Shown in pieces: positions 55,406 to 64,000 of a DNA stretch of 64,000 bases. The stretch's first letter is position 1. Every line of letters begins with the position of its first letter. The translations under genes were made by a program, and so were the position numbers. The DNA is taken from positions 112,223-176,222 of the forward strand of contig NZ_JAUYTP010000045.1 in assembly GCF_030695125.1 (NCBI RefSeq). The letters are read 5' to 3'. The notes beneath the pieces were generated by a model, which was given only the letters and a program-made list of their open reading frames with translations, had not been told where the DNA came from and did no database searches. This DNA is from Allobosea sp. GTDB lineage: Bacteria; Pseudomonadota; Alphaproteobacteria; Rhizobiales; Beijerinckiaceae.

Positions 55406-56251
55406 ATGATGATTCTGACCCGCCTGCTAGCGATCGCGCTGACCGTCTATCTCGGCCTGCTCGGCCTGCTGTTCGTCAAGCAGCGCGATCTGATCTTTCC
55501 GCGCAACCCGGCCCGCGCCGACCTCGCCGCCGCCGGGCTGCCGGCTGCGGAGGAGTTGACCCTGACCGCCGCGGATGGCGAGCGCATCTTGGCCTGGGCG
55601 GTGCCGCCACGGTCGGGCAAGCCGGTGATCCTCTATTTCCACGGCAATGCCGGCAACCTCGGCAGCCCCGGCCGCGTCGCCCGCTTCCGCGCCCTGACGG
55701 AGGACGGAACCGGCCTGCTCGCGGTCAGCTATCGCGGCTATGGCGGCTCGACGGGCCGGCCCAGCGAAGCGGGGCTGCATCTCGATGCCCGCGCCGCCTA
55801 TGGCTTCGCCGCCGAGCGCTTCGGGGCCGCGCAGCTGATCGGCTACGGCGAATCGCTGGGAACCGGCGTGGTGCTGAAGCTGGCGGCAGAGGCGCCTCTG
55901 GCAGCCGTCGTGCTGGAGGCGCCCTATCTCTCCACCGTCGCGGTGGCGCAGGGCATCTACCCTTACGTCCCCGTCGCGTGGCTGATGCTGGACACGTTCC
56001 GCTCGGACCTGGCCATCGGTGCCGTGCGCGCGCCGCTGCTGGTGCTGCATGGCGAGCGGGACCGGGTCATCCCCTTCGCCCAGGGCGAGGCGCTCTACGG
56101 CCTCGCCAACGCTCCCAAGCGCTTCCTGCGCTTCCCCAAAGGCGGGCATGAGGACCTGCCGGCGCAGGGCTCGCTGCCGGAGGTCAGGCGCTTCCTCGCC
56201 GAGGTGACGCGAGGCGCCGTCCAGGCGGCGGAGAGCCGCACCGTCGAGTGA
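55406..56251 (+). CDS. Membrane-anchored alpha/beta hydrolase
   Basis: A 281-residue protein. An N-terminal hydrophobic anchor (TRLLAIALTVYLGLLGLLFV) is followed by an alpha/beta hydrolase domain: YFHGNAGNLGSPG (oxyanion loop), nucleophile elbow GYGESLGTG with the catalytic Ser, HGERDRVIPF (Asp) and GGHEDL (His). It matches the BEM46/ABHD13-like family. Its stop abuts the stop of the opposing TPR gene (TGATCA). Confidence 0.88.
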   Translation: MMILTRLLAIALTVYLGLLGLLFVKQRDLIFPRNPARADLAAAGLPAAEELTLTAADGERILAWAVPPRSGKPVILYFHGNAGNLGSPGRVARFRALTEDGTGLLAVSYRGYGGSTGRPSEAGLHLDARAAYGFAAERFGAAQLIGYGESLGTGVVLKLAAEAPLAAVVLEAPYLSTVAVAQGIYPYVPVAWLMLDTFRSDLAIGAVRAPLLVLHGERDRVIPFAQGEALYGLANAPKRFLRFPKGGHEDLPAQGSLPEVRRFLAEVTRGAVQAAESRTVE

Positions 56252-57112
56252 TCAGCTGCGGAACAGGCCGCCGCCGCCACCGAGACGGCCCTGGCCGGCG
56301 CGCGCGGCCGCATTGTTGCCGTCGAGGCCCAGCGCCCGCTGATAGCTCTGCGAGGCTTCGGATTTCTGCCCGAGCTTCTCCTGCGCGAAGCCGCGGCCGG
56401 CCCAGGCATCGGCGCTGCGGTTGTCGACGTTCAGCGCGGCGGTGAAATCCTCCAGCGCCGAATCATACTTGCCGACCGCGTTCAGGCTCTGGCCGCGGGC
56501 GATATAGGGCGGCGCGTTGTAGGGGTTGCGATCGATCACCGAATCGAAATCCGAGATCGCATACTGGTGCTGGCCTTCCTTCTGGTAGACCAGCCCGCGC
56601 GCATGGAAAGCCTCCGCCGATTCCGGGTTGAGCCGGATCGCGGTGTTGAGATCCGCCAGCGCCTGCGGGCTGTTGCCCTGGGCCCGCAGCAGATTGGCGC
56701 GTGCGATGAAGGCCGGCGCGTAATTGGGAGAGGCGGTCGTCGCCTTGTTGAAATCCGCCAGCGCCGCGTCGTTGCGGCCGGTCTGGCGCAGCGCGAGCCC
56801 GCGATTGGTGTAGGCCGAGGCGAGGTTGGGGTCGAGCTGCACCGCCTTGGTGAAATCGGCGATCGCATCCGAGAAGCGGCCGACGCGGGCATAGGCCGCG
56901 CCGCGCGTGTTGTAGGCGCCGGGATCGTTGGGATTGCGGCTGACGACCTCCGACAGCGAACCGATATTGACGCTGGCCTCCGCCGCTGACGCGGTGTCGA
57001 GCTCGGCGATGGGCTGCGCCGTCATGCTGGAAACGGTGTCGCAGCCCGCCAGCGCCAGCGCCAGTCCTGCCGCCGTCAGCCAGTTCCTGCCACGCATCAT
57101 GTTCTGTCTCAT
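56252..57112 (-). CDS. TPR-repeat lipoprotein
   Basis: A 286-residue lipoprotein. The signal peptide ends in lipobox ALAGC, then come about six TPR units such as AYNTRGAAYARVGRFSDAIA, AYTNRGLALRQTGRNDAALA and AFHARGLVYQKEGQHQYAIS, ending in a Gly-rich tail. The layout is NlpI-like, and such proteins scaffold envelope enzymes. Starts at 57112 or 57100 are both possible. It is minus-strand, convergent with the hydrolase gene. Confidence 0.87.
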   Translation of the reverse strand: MRQNMMRGRNWLTAAGLALALAGCDTVSSMTAQPIAELDTASAAEASVNIGSLSEVVSRNPNDPGAYNTRGAAYARVGRFSDAIADFTKAVQLDPNLASAYTNRGLALRQTGRNDAALADFNKATTASPNYAPAFIARANLLRAQGNSPQALADLNTAIRLNPESAEAFHARGLVYQKEGQHQYAISDFDSVIDRNPYNAPPYIARGQSLNAVGKYDSALEDFTAALNVDNRSADAWAGRGFAQEKLGQKSEASQSYQRALGLDGNNAAARAGQGRLGGGGGLFRS

Positions 57113-57338
57113 TGGTCCGGTTCCGTGCCTCGTCTGCGGCGGCGCTCCCTGTCGGATCGCCTGCCGCGTCATCGCGCTCCCCCCAACCGACAGCGCCCCG
57201 GCGAAGAGAACGCCCGCTTTGTGCCAAGACTTGGTTAACGTCGCCGGAAAAGCAACCGCGCCCGGAGCGGACTCCAGGCGCGGCGTGGTCTTCTGCAGAT
57301 CGTCGAAAGGGCGAACAGGCCGCCCTCGCCGGCGAAAA

Positions 57339-57572
57339 TCAGGGGCGCTTGGGCTTCACCGGCGCCGGCAGCAGGCCTTCGCGCTGGAGCTTCTTGCGCT
57401 GCAGCTTGCGGGCGCGGCGCACGGCCTCGGCCTTTTCGCGGGCCTTCTTCTCGGAGGGCTTCTCGTAATGCCCGCGAAGCTTCATCTCGCGGAAGACCCC
57501 TTCGCGCTGCAGCTTCTTCTTGAGAGCGCGGAGAGCCTGATCGACGTTGTTGTCGCGAACGAGAACCTGCAC
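57339..57572 (-). CDS. rpsU: 30S ribosomal protein S21
   Basis: A 77-residue basic protein with [40 protein letters not shown] and a Lys/Arg-rich C-terminus. It is normal in length for alphaproteobacteria. Confidence 0.96.
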   Translation of the reverse strand: MQVLVRDNNVDQALRALKKKLQREGVFREMKLRGHYEKPSEKKAREKAEAVRRARKLQRKKLQREGLLPAPVKPKRP

Positions 57573-57700
57573 GTGAGTGTCCGTCTTTAGCGGGTTGGTC
57601 TAATAAGGGTGGACGGAGGATCGGCGAAGCAGATCCTTCGAAGGTCGTGCGGATAACAGAAAAGCCTGCGGCTGTCCACGCCGCCAAACCGGGAAAAACG

Positions 57701-58132
57701 ATGACGAACGCCGCCCCCGAACAGCCCCATGATTCCGAGGTCGAGCGGCGCATCATGATTCTCGCCAACGACCTCGCCATCCCCGCCTGGGCGCGGGTCG
57801 AGCAGGCCTATGCCAAGGGCGCGACCTTCATCGAGGCCAAGCATGCGGTGCTGGAGGCCGATCTCGCCAGCCTCGCTGGCACCACCGACGACGCGATCCT
57901 CGACCGGCTGGTCCAGTTGATCATGCAGACGCCGCCCTCGGCGCTGCACCCCGTGGCGCGCCAGCGCCATCGCAAGATCGTGCTGGAACGGCTGATGGAG
58001 CCCTATCGCGCAAGCGGCGGCGCGGAACCCGGCGCCTTCGCCCTGTTCCTCTATCGCAAGCTGGGCATCGTTCCGGCCCCCTTGAAGGCGTTCTGGCTCG
58101 CGCGCGGCGAGCCGTTGCAGCGCGTGCTCTGA
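57701..58132 (+). CDS. Conserved hypothetical protein
   Basis: A 143-residue soluble, helical protein (RRIMILANDLAIPAWARVEQ, ALHPVARQRHRKIVLERLME), with no signal peptide. Start at 57701 is preferred because the region upstream has no conserved features. It is divergent from rpsU and convergent with purK. I do not recognise the family. Confidence 0.65.
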   Translation: MTNAAPEQPHDSEVERRIMILANDLAIPAWARVEQAYAKGATFIEAKHAVLEADLASLAGTTDDAILDRLVQLIMQTPPSALHPVARQRHRKIVLERLMEPYRASGGAEPGAFALFLYRKLGIVPAPLKAFWLARGEPLQRVL

Positions 58133-58136
58133 GCCG

Positions 58137-59248
58137 TCAGCCCTGCTCGGGCCAGACCCGCGTGACATGGCCCATCTTGCGCCCCGGACGGGCCTCGCGC
58201 TTGCCGTAGAGATGCAGATGCGCGCCGGGCTCGGCCAGAAGCTCGCGCCAGCGCAGCGCCGCGTCGCCGATCAGGTTCTCCATCTCGACCCGGCCGCGAC
58301 GGTCGGCCGAGCCGAGCGGGAAGCCGCAGACGGCGCGCACATGCTGGTGGAACTGCGAGGTCTGGGCGCCCTCGCTGGTCCAGTGCCCGGAGTTGTGGAC
58401 GCGCGGCGCGATCTCGTTGACGACGACGCTCTCGCTGAGCCCCTCGCCGACGATGAACATCTCGACCGCGAAGACGCCGACATAGCCGAGCGCCGCCCCG
58501 ATCCGCCGCGCCGCCTCGATCGCGCTCGCTTCCGTCGCGGCCGAGACCTGCGCAGGGATGCGGGTGAAGGCGAGGATGTGGTCGCGATGCTCGTTCTCGC
58601 AGAGGTCGAAGGCGGCGAAGCTGCCGTCGGCGCCGCGCGCCGCGACCACCGAAACCTCGCGCGCGAAGCTGACGAAGCCCTCCAGCACGGCGGGCGCCCG
58701 GCCGATCGCCTCATAGGCCGCGGCGAGATCGGTGTCGGCCAGGATCTTGACCTGGCCCTTGCCGTCATAGCCGAAACGGCGTGTCTTCAGCACGGAAGGG
58801 CGCCCGAGCGCCGCGACCGCGGCCTCTAGGTCCGCGAGCGAATCCACCGCACGGAAGGGCGCAACGATGAGGCCCTGCTCGGAGACGAAGCGCTTCTCGC
58901 TCAGCCGGTCCTGCGTCACCGCCAGCGCATGCGCGCCCGGATGCAGCGGCTTGCGGGCCGCGAGGAAGGCCGCCGTCGCCGCCGGCACGTTCTCGAACTC
59001 ATAGGTCACGACGTCGACGGCATCCGCGAAGCGCGCCAGCGCCGCCTCATCCTCGTAAGGCGCCACGGTCTTCGCCGCCGCCACGTCGAAAGCCGGGTTC
59101 TCCGGCTCGGGCGCGAAGATATGGCTGGCGATGCCGAGATCGGCCGCGGCGAGTGCGATCATCCGGGCGAGCTGGCCGCCGCCGAGAATGCCGAGCACGG
59201 CGCCGGGCGCGAGTCCCTCGAAAGGCACGCCCTCGACCACCGGCGCGC

Positions 59249-59252
<4 letters not shown>
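58137..59252 (-). CDS. purK: 5-(carboxyamino)imidazole ribonucleotide synthase PurK
   Basis: A 371-residue ATP-grasp enzyme carboxylating AIR with bicarbonate. Motifs: [37 protein letters not shown] (ATP-grasp) and [20 protein letters not shown], with metal ligands. It overlaps purE by four bases in the order purE-purK, a coupled operon. Confidence 0.97.
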
Positions 59253-59749
<497 letters not shown>

Positions 59750-59872
59750 GGCGGAGAGCGCTTCCGGAAACGCTGGACGGGAAGCGCGCGATCTAGACCG
59801 CCCAACGCCGGGGAAGCAAGCGCCGAATCGGGAAACGGCCCGAATCCAGCAATGCCCTCCCGGCAACAGACG

Positions 59873-59980
59873 CGTCATCCTGGGGCGACCGCAGGTCGTC
59901 CCGGGATCCATCATAGGGCATCGACGGTGCCTTATGATGGATCCCGGCCTGCGCGGCTGCGCCGCTTGTCCAGGATGACG
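59873..59980. repeat. Dispersed palindromic repeat, family A, copy 3
   Basis: CGTCATCCTGGGGCG...GGGATCCATCATAGGGCA facing TTATGATGGATCCCGG...GTCCAGGATGACG. Its central arms match the copy at 19463-19571 almost base for base. It is located upstream of purE, downstream of the ABC1 gene end. Confidence 0.85.
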
Positions 59981-60007
59981 CGGTGTTTCCTCGCGATATG
60001 TCGGGCC

Positions 60008-61375
60008 CTAAGCCGTCGCGACCAGCCCCGCCCGCGCCAGCGCCGAGGCCTGGTCGGCCGCGACCGTCTCGATCTGGAAACCCTCGATCTCCGCCTCGAA
60101 CAGCCGGTGGAAGTTCAGTTCCGCGTCGAGATGCAGGAAGACGCCACCGAGCCCGATCGCGGCGCGGTCCATGAAGACGAATTCGCGCGGCACCGTCACG
60201 GGCCCGCGCTTCTTCAGCGCCTGATGCACCTCGAAGGCCTGGCGGCGGCCATATTCCGCAGGGCTGACATCCTCGGCGATGCGGCGCGTGCGGTCCTCCA
60301 GCAGCGGCCCGTAGATGAAGCGCGCCCAGATGTTGAGCGTGTCGACCAGCTCCTTGGTCAGCCCCTTGAAGCCCCAGGTCTCATAGGCATGGACGACACG
60401 GGCCTCGTCGCCCTCCAGCAGGCCGCGATAGAGATCGACGACACCGCCCACGAAGGACGGCGGGAAGATCCGGATGCAGCCATAGTCGAGCAGGTTGATC
60501 CCCTGCGGGGCACCATCCTCCGAGAACACGGTGTAGTTGCCCAGATGCGGGTCGCCATGAATGATGCCGTGATGGCTGAAGGGCCGCCACCAGGCCTTGA
60601 ACATCGCGGTCGAGATCCGGTCGCGCGCCTGCTGCTCGTCCTGCTTGTGGGTGAGGATGCCGTCGCCCTCGAGCCAGTGCATGGTCAAGAGCCGCTTCGT
60701 CGAGAGCGAGGTCTCCAGCGCCGGCACGCGGATCTCCGGCGTCTGCGCCAGCACCTCCTGATACAGCGCGATATGCTTGGCCTCGCGCTGGTAGTCGAGC
60801 TCCTCGCGGACGCGGGCGCCGATCTCGGTGGCGATCTCGCTGGTGTCGATCACCGGGTCCATGCGCCGGTGCAGCGCAAACAGGATGTCGAGCTGCGAGA
60901 TGTCGGCCTCGACCGCCGATTCCATATCCGGATATTGCAGCTTGCAGGCGAGCGGCACGCCCGCCAGCGTGGTCGCGCGATGCACCTGCCCGAGCGAGGC
61001 CGCCGCCGCCGGCTGCAGATCGAAGGAGCCGAAGCGCTCGCGCCAGTTTGCACCCAGCTCGGCCATCATCCGGCGCTTGACGAAGGCCGCGCCCATCGGC
61101 GGCGCCTGCGACTGCAGCTTCTGCAGCTCGGCGGCATATTCCGGCGGCACCACATCGGGAATCGTGGCGACGAGCTGCGCCACCTTCATGATCGGGCCCT
61201 TCAGCCCGCCCAGCGCCTTGGCCAGCGCCTCGGCATTGGAGGCGTTGCGCCCCTCCATCCCGAACAGCCGCGCACCGGCCATGCGCGCCGCCACCCCGCC
61301 GACACTGGCCCCGACACGCGCATAGCGCGCCGCGCGGGCGGAAAACCGGTTGGCTTCGGAGTCGCGGTCGGACAT
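60008..61375 (-). CDS. ABC1/UbiB-family atypical protein kinase-like ATPase
   Basis: A 455-residue protein. KxGQ-type motif LKGPIMKVAQLVATIPDVVP (here K-V-A-Q), Ala-rich loop AAAASLGQVHRA, catalytic region HGIIHGDPHLGNY and metal site LLDYGCIRI. Family members support ubiquinone synthesis or lipid handling. MSDRDSE at 61375 starts the normal family N-terminus; a longer frame to 61510 is unlikely. Confidence 0.9.
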   Translation of the reverse strand: MSDRDSEANRFSARAARYARVGASVGGVAARMAGARLFGMEGRNASNAEALAKALGGLKGPIMKVAQLVATIPDVVPPEYAAELQKLQSQAPPMGAAFVKRRMMAELGANWRERFGSFDLQPAAAASLGQVHRATTLAGVPLACKLQYPDMESAVEADISQLDILFALHRRMDPVIDTSEIATEIGARVREELDYQREAKHIALYQEVLAQTPEIRVPALETSLSTKRLLTMHWLEGDGILTHKQDEQQARDRISTAMFKAWWRPFSHHGIIHGDPHLGNYTVFSEDGAPQGINLLDYGCIRIFPPSFVGGVVDLYRGLLEGDEARVVHAYETWGFKGLTKELVDTLNIWARFIYGPLLEDRTRRIAEDVSPAEYGRRQAFEVHQALKKRGPVTVPREFVFMDRAAIGLGGVFLHLDAELNFHRLFEAEIEGFQIETVAADQASALARAGLVATA

Positions 61376-61510
61376 GGGGGCGCTTTCGGGGGCGGGCTGA
61401 GCTCCTATGTAGGGTGGCCCAGGCGCCGCACCAATGCGGCGGGTGGTCTCGTTTTCAGCCGGTGTTCGCCCGTGCCTTGAACAACTGGCTTTTGGATCAG
61501 CTCTCACCAA

Positions 61511-62695
61511 ATGACCATCGGCTTCGCTGAACCCTTATGGCAAGATGCAAAAATGAGTGCGCAAATTTATCTCCAGCAATTGACCCGACAGCTCTCCTAC
61601 TTGTTGGCGTTCACTCGACGTATGAATGAACTCGACTTTGCCGCTTCCCTCGGCGGCGAGTTCCGCGGGATGCAGGACGCCGGCTGGTCGACGACAATCA
61701 CAGCCCACGAGGTCTTCGAAGAAATATCCATTTACACAACGCGGCAAACGCCGCTGTCAAAGGCCGAATTTCGTGTCGTGTTGTTGCTCTACTGCCAACT
61801 AGCCGAGGCAGGCGGCGTCTATGAATCTTTGAAAAACATCATGGGGATCGTTACTCTCAAACCTTATCTTCTTTGGCCGTTTCAGGACCTCGTGCGGGTA
61901 AGACAGCAGCCGCGAAGAGTCATTGGCCCGAACGCAAACGCTACGTTCAGGGATCTTGCTGAAACAGCGCAAGCGATTGGGATGCAAGGCTTAGCCTCAG
62001 CGCTATCGGATGCTTTCAGAGACGATATTCGCAATGGGATTTACCACGCTGATTACGTTGTATGGGATGATGGGTTACGCCTTAGGCGCCGAAACGGCGG
62101 CTACGCGACCCGATTAACGTTTGACGAAGTCAGCACGGCAATCGCAAAGGGGATTGGCTTCTTCGATATTCAGAAAACTTACATGTCTGATGCCATGCGT
62201 TCTTTTCATCCTGCACGCACAATCATCGGCCGCCTTAGCGCAAATTTTCCGGCACCATGGACCGTCCACGCCGACCCCGAACGGCATTCGTTTTCAATAT
62301 CCGGATCATCGCCAGGCCCTGTGACATCGCCAGAATTTCAACGACAGGAAGCAATCAACGGACAACTTGGAGGAAAGGTACTATCGACCTTTTCCAGTCA
62401 CACGAGCGAGCACAAAGCTGATTTTTTCGCGCACATGCAAGCATTGGGATTCGTGCCTAACGAGATTATCCTAGCAGAAGATCGGATGAATTCACTTCTA
62501 ACACAGATTGAAAACGATGGGCTGTGGGATGAGCGCTTTGATAAACCAGAACAAAGAAACCTGTTAATTTTGAGCCCATGGGGGTTCAGGCATCTTGCTC
62601 AGCCAGCCGATTTCGATGGCCTACTCGATGTTCCGTTCATCGAGATCGATGTCGGTACTGACACTCCAGAGAGTACAGAAGATATGCAGTTGTAA
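61511..62695 (+). CDS. AT-rich island gene with HEPN-type RNxxxH motif
   Basis: A 394-residue soluble protein of unknown family. Residues 174-179 are RNGIYH within DDIRNGIYHADY, the RNxxxH signature of HEPN ribonucleases found in toxins and phage-defence proteins. The region before it is helical, as a HEPN domain needs. Residues about 260-394 are mixed and unrecognised. Codon use is AT-rich, unlike every neighbour, suggesting transfer. Alternative start: ATG 61553. No partner gene is next to it. A defence role is inference. Confidence 0.75.
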   Translation: MTIGFAEPLWQDAKMSAQIYLQQLTRQLSYLLAFTRRMNELDFAASLGGEFRGMQDAGWSTTITAHEVFEEISIYTTRQTPLSKAEFRVVLLLYCQLAEAGGVYESLKNIMGIVTLKPYLLWPFQDLVRVRQQPRRVIGPNANATFRDLAETAQAIGMQGLASALSDAFRDDIRNGIYHADYVVWDDGLRLRRRNGGYATRLTFDEVSTAIAKGIGFFDIQKTYMSDAMRSFHPARTIIGRLSANFPAPWTVHADPERHSFSISGSSPGPVTSPEFQRQEAINGQLGGKVLSTFSSHTSEHKADFFAHMQALGFVPNEIILAEDRMNSLLTQIENDGLWDERFDKPEQRNLLILSPWGFRHLAQPADFDGLLDVPFIEIDVGTDTPESTEDMQL

Positions 62696-62868
62696 TGTTT
62701 GCAGCCTAAGCGTCATCTCGACGACTATAACTCGGAACGCCGATCGCCCTGTTAGTTTCGCCCTTGCCTCCTCGGCGCTCGCTAAAATCCCGCCGTCATT
62801 TCAAGCAGTATTGTCGTGTACACCACCAACGCCGCACTCGTTCGCGTAGCGCTTCCCATGCGCCTCCC

Positions 62869-64000
62869 TCAGAACCGCCTCCGCCGCCGATCCGCCAGCA
62901 CGGCAGCGGCCGCATTATACCCCGGCGCGCCGGTGACGCCGCCGCCGGGATGGGCGCCTGAGCCGCAGAGATAGAGCCCCGGCACCGGCATGCGGTAATC
63001 CGCATGGCCGAGCACGGGCCGGGCCGAGAAGAGCTGGTCGAGCGTCAGTCGGCCATGGAAGATGTCGCCGCCGACGAGCCCGAAGCGCGCCTCCAGATCG
63101 GCGGGGGAGAGCGCCAGCCGCCCGACCACCGAGGCCTTGAAGCCCGGAGCATAACGGTCGACCGTCTCGATCATCAGATCGGCAACCCGGTCGCGACAGG
63201 CCTCCCAGTCCAGCCCGTCCGGCAGCACCGGCGCGACATGCTGGCAGAACAGGCTCGCGACATGGCCGCCGGGCGGGGCCAGCGTGTCGTCGAGCGTCGA
63301 GGGGATCAGCATCTCGACGATCGGCTCCTGCGACCAGCCTGAGAGCCGCGCCTGCGCATGGGCCCGGTCCATATAGGCCAGGCTCGGCGCAATGATGATG
63401 CCGGCGGTGTGATGGTCGCCGGGCTCCGGCAGGCTGGTGAAGCGCGGCAGTTCCGACAGCGCGACATTCATCCGGAAGGTGCCAGAGCCCGAGGCGTAGC
63501 GCGTCATCCGCTCGGTGAAATCCACTGGGACGATCGCGGGATCGACCTTGGAGAACAGCAGCCGCGGATGGAGGTTCGAGACGACCGCGCGCGCCCGCAC
63601 CACGTCGCCGGCCTCCGTCACCGCGCCGACCGCCCGGCCCTTTTCGCTCAGCACCTCCGCGACGGGGCTGTCGAGCCGGATCTCGACGCCAGCTTCCGCG
63701 CAGGCCTTCGCCATCGCCTGGGTGATCGCCCCCATGCCGCCCAGCGCATGCCCCCAGACGCCCTTCTTCCCGTTCACCTCGCCGAAGACGTGATGCAGCA
63801 GCACATAGGCCGAGCCCGGCGTGTACGGACTGGCGTAATTCCCCACCACACTGTCGAACCCGAACAGGGCCTTGATCGGGTCGCTCTCGAACCAGCCGTC
63901 CAGCCAGTCGCCCGCCGACTTGGCGAACAGGTCCAGCAGGTCGCGCCGACCGGTCACGTCCAGCCCCGCCGCCTGCCGCCCCAGCGACGCGCCCTTCAGC
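62869..64000 (-). CDS. CrtI/phytoene desaturase-like FAD oxidoreductase, partial
   Basis: The C-terminal 377 codons of a FAD-dependent amine-oxidase/CrtI-type oxidoreductase. The gene continues past the right edge, so the N-terminal dinucleotide-binding motif is not seen. Visible are GHALGGMGAITQAMAKACAE, VSNLHPRLLFSKVDPA, HADYRMPVPGLYLCGSGAHP and the final GGGVTGAPGYNAAAAVL. These resemble the NAD(P)/FAD-dependent relatives of carotenoid desaturases. The 173 bases between its end and the HEPN-like gene hold no credible gene. Confidence 0.88.
   Translation of the reverse strand, partial: LKGASLGRQAAGLDVTGRRDLLDLFAKSAGDWLDGWFESDPIKALFGFDSVVGNYASPYTPGSAYVLLHHVFGEVNGKKGVWGHALGGMGAITQAMAKACAEAGVEIRLDSPVAEVLSEKGRAVGAVTEAGDVVRARAVVSNLHPRLLFSKVDPAIVPVDFTERMTRYASGSGTFRMNVALSELPRFTSLPEPGDHHTAGIIIAPSLAYMDRAHAQARLSGWSQEPIVEMLIPSTLDDTLAPPGGHVASLFCQHVAPVLPDGLDWEACRDRVADLMIETVDRYAPGFKASVVGRLALSPADLEARFGLVGGDIFHGRLTLDQLFSARPVLGHADYRMPVPGLYLCGSGAHPGGGVTGAPGYNAAAAVLADRRRRRF

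Noticed and set aside
62696..62868. tRNA or attachment site bounding the AT-rich gene
   Set aside because: No tRNA-like sequence, and no direct repeat shared with 61376-61510 was seen.

Overview
The window is high-GC DNA packed with genes on both strands, with small intergenic gaps. Gene content and order point to an alphaproteobacterium of the Hyphomicrobiales (Rhizobiales): DUF1465/DUF1192/DUF1013 (TrcR) next to rpmE, 6S RNA between zapA and the 5-formyl-THF cyclo-ligase gene, an aa3-type oxidase subunit IV, split PntA subunits, and a yebC-ruvCAB-ybgC-tolQRAB-pal-cpoB string. A Bosea-like genus is my best guess. This is judged from protein similarity by eye, not from a database search.

Layout. 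1-20 kb carries the cell-envelope and recombination string yebC-ruvC-ruvA-ruvB ... ybgC ... tolQ-tolR-tolA-tolB ... pal-cpoB, all on the minus strand. It is interrupted by accessory modules: HicAB plus a DUF3828 protein, a small basic protein, TetR/lipoprotein/DUF2852, an Rrf2 regulator with a methyltransferase, and FtrA with a rhodanese. 17-21 kb has a soluble chemoreceptor, a YmdB-type phosphoesterase, 5-formyl-THF cyclo-ligase, 6S RNA, zapA and a DUF4164 protein. 21.5-28 kb is a carbon-metabolism operon (tkt-gap-pgk-fba) with two small coiled-coil genes interspersed. 28-38 kb holds a Tat-exported PhoX phosphatase, a BenE/ThiE-like/Sel1 operon, an inositol monophosphatase, a MotA/MotB-like pair with a cytochrome c, and DUF1989 and DUF1036 proteins. 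38-43 kb has an ABC exporter, rpmE and a cell-cycle-flavoured cluster (DUF1465, DUF1192, TrcR) with a CtrA box and a candidate small RNA. 43-51 kb has two acyl-CoA synthetases, a TauE/SafE permease, stress-type YidB/GlsB proteins and the periplasmic glucan protein OpgD. 51-55 kb has cytochrome oxidase subunit IV and the proton-translocating transhydrogenase pntA1-pntA2-pntB. 55-61 kb has housekeeping genes (rpsU, purEK, an ABC1 kinase). 61.5-62.7 kb is an AT-rich, apparently foreign gene with a HEPN-type RNxxxH motif. The window ends inside a CrtI-like oxidoreductase.

The gaps contain at least four families of dispersed imperfect-palindrome repeats, seven copies in all. No tRNA, rRNA, insertion sequence or CRISPR array was seen. 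The best leads for new biology are the HEPN-like island gene, a candidate CtrA/GANTC-controlled small RNA at about 41.0 kb, and a MotA/MotB-like motor pair of unknown purpose.
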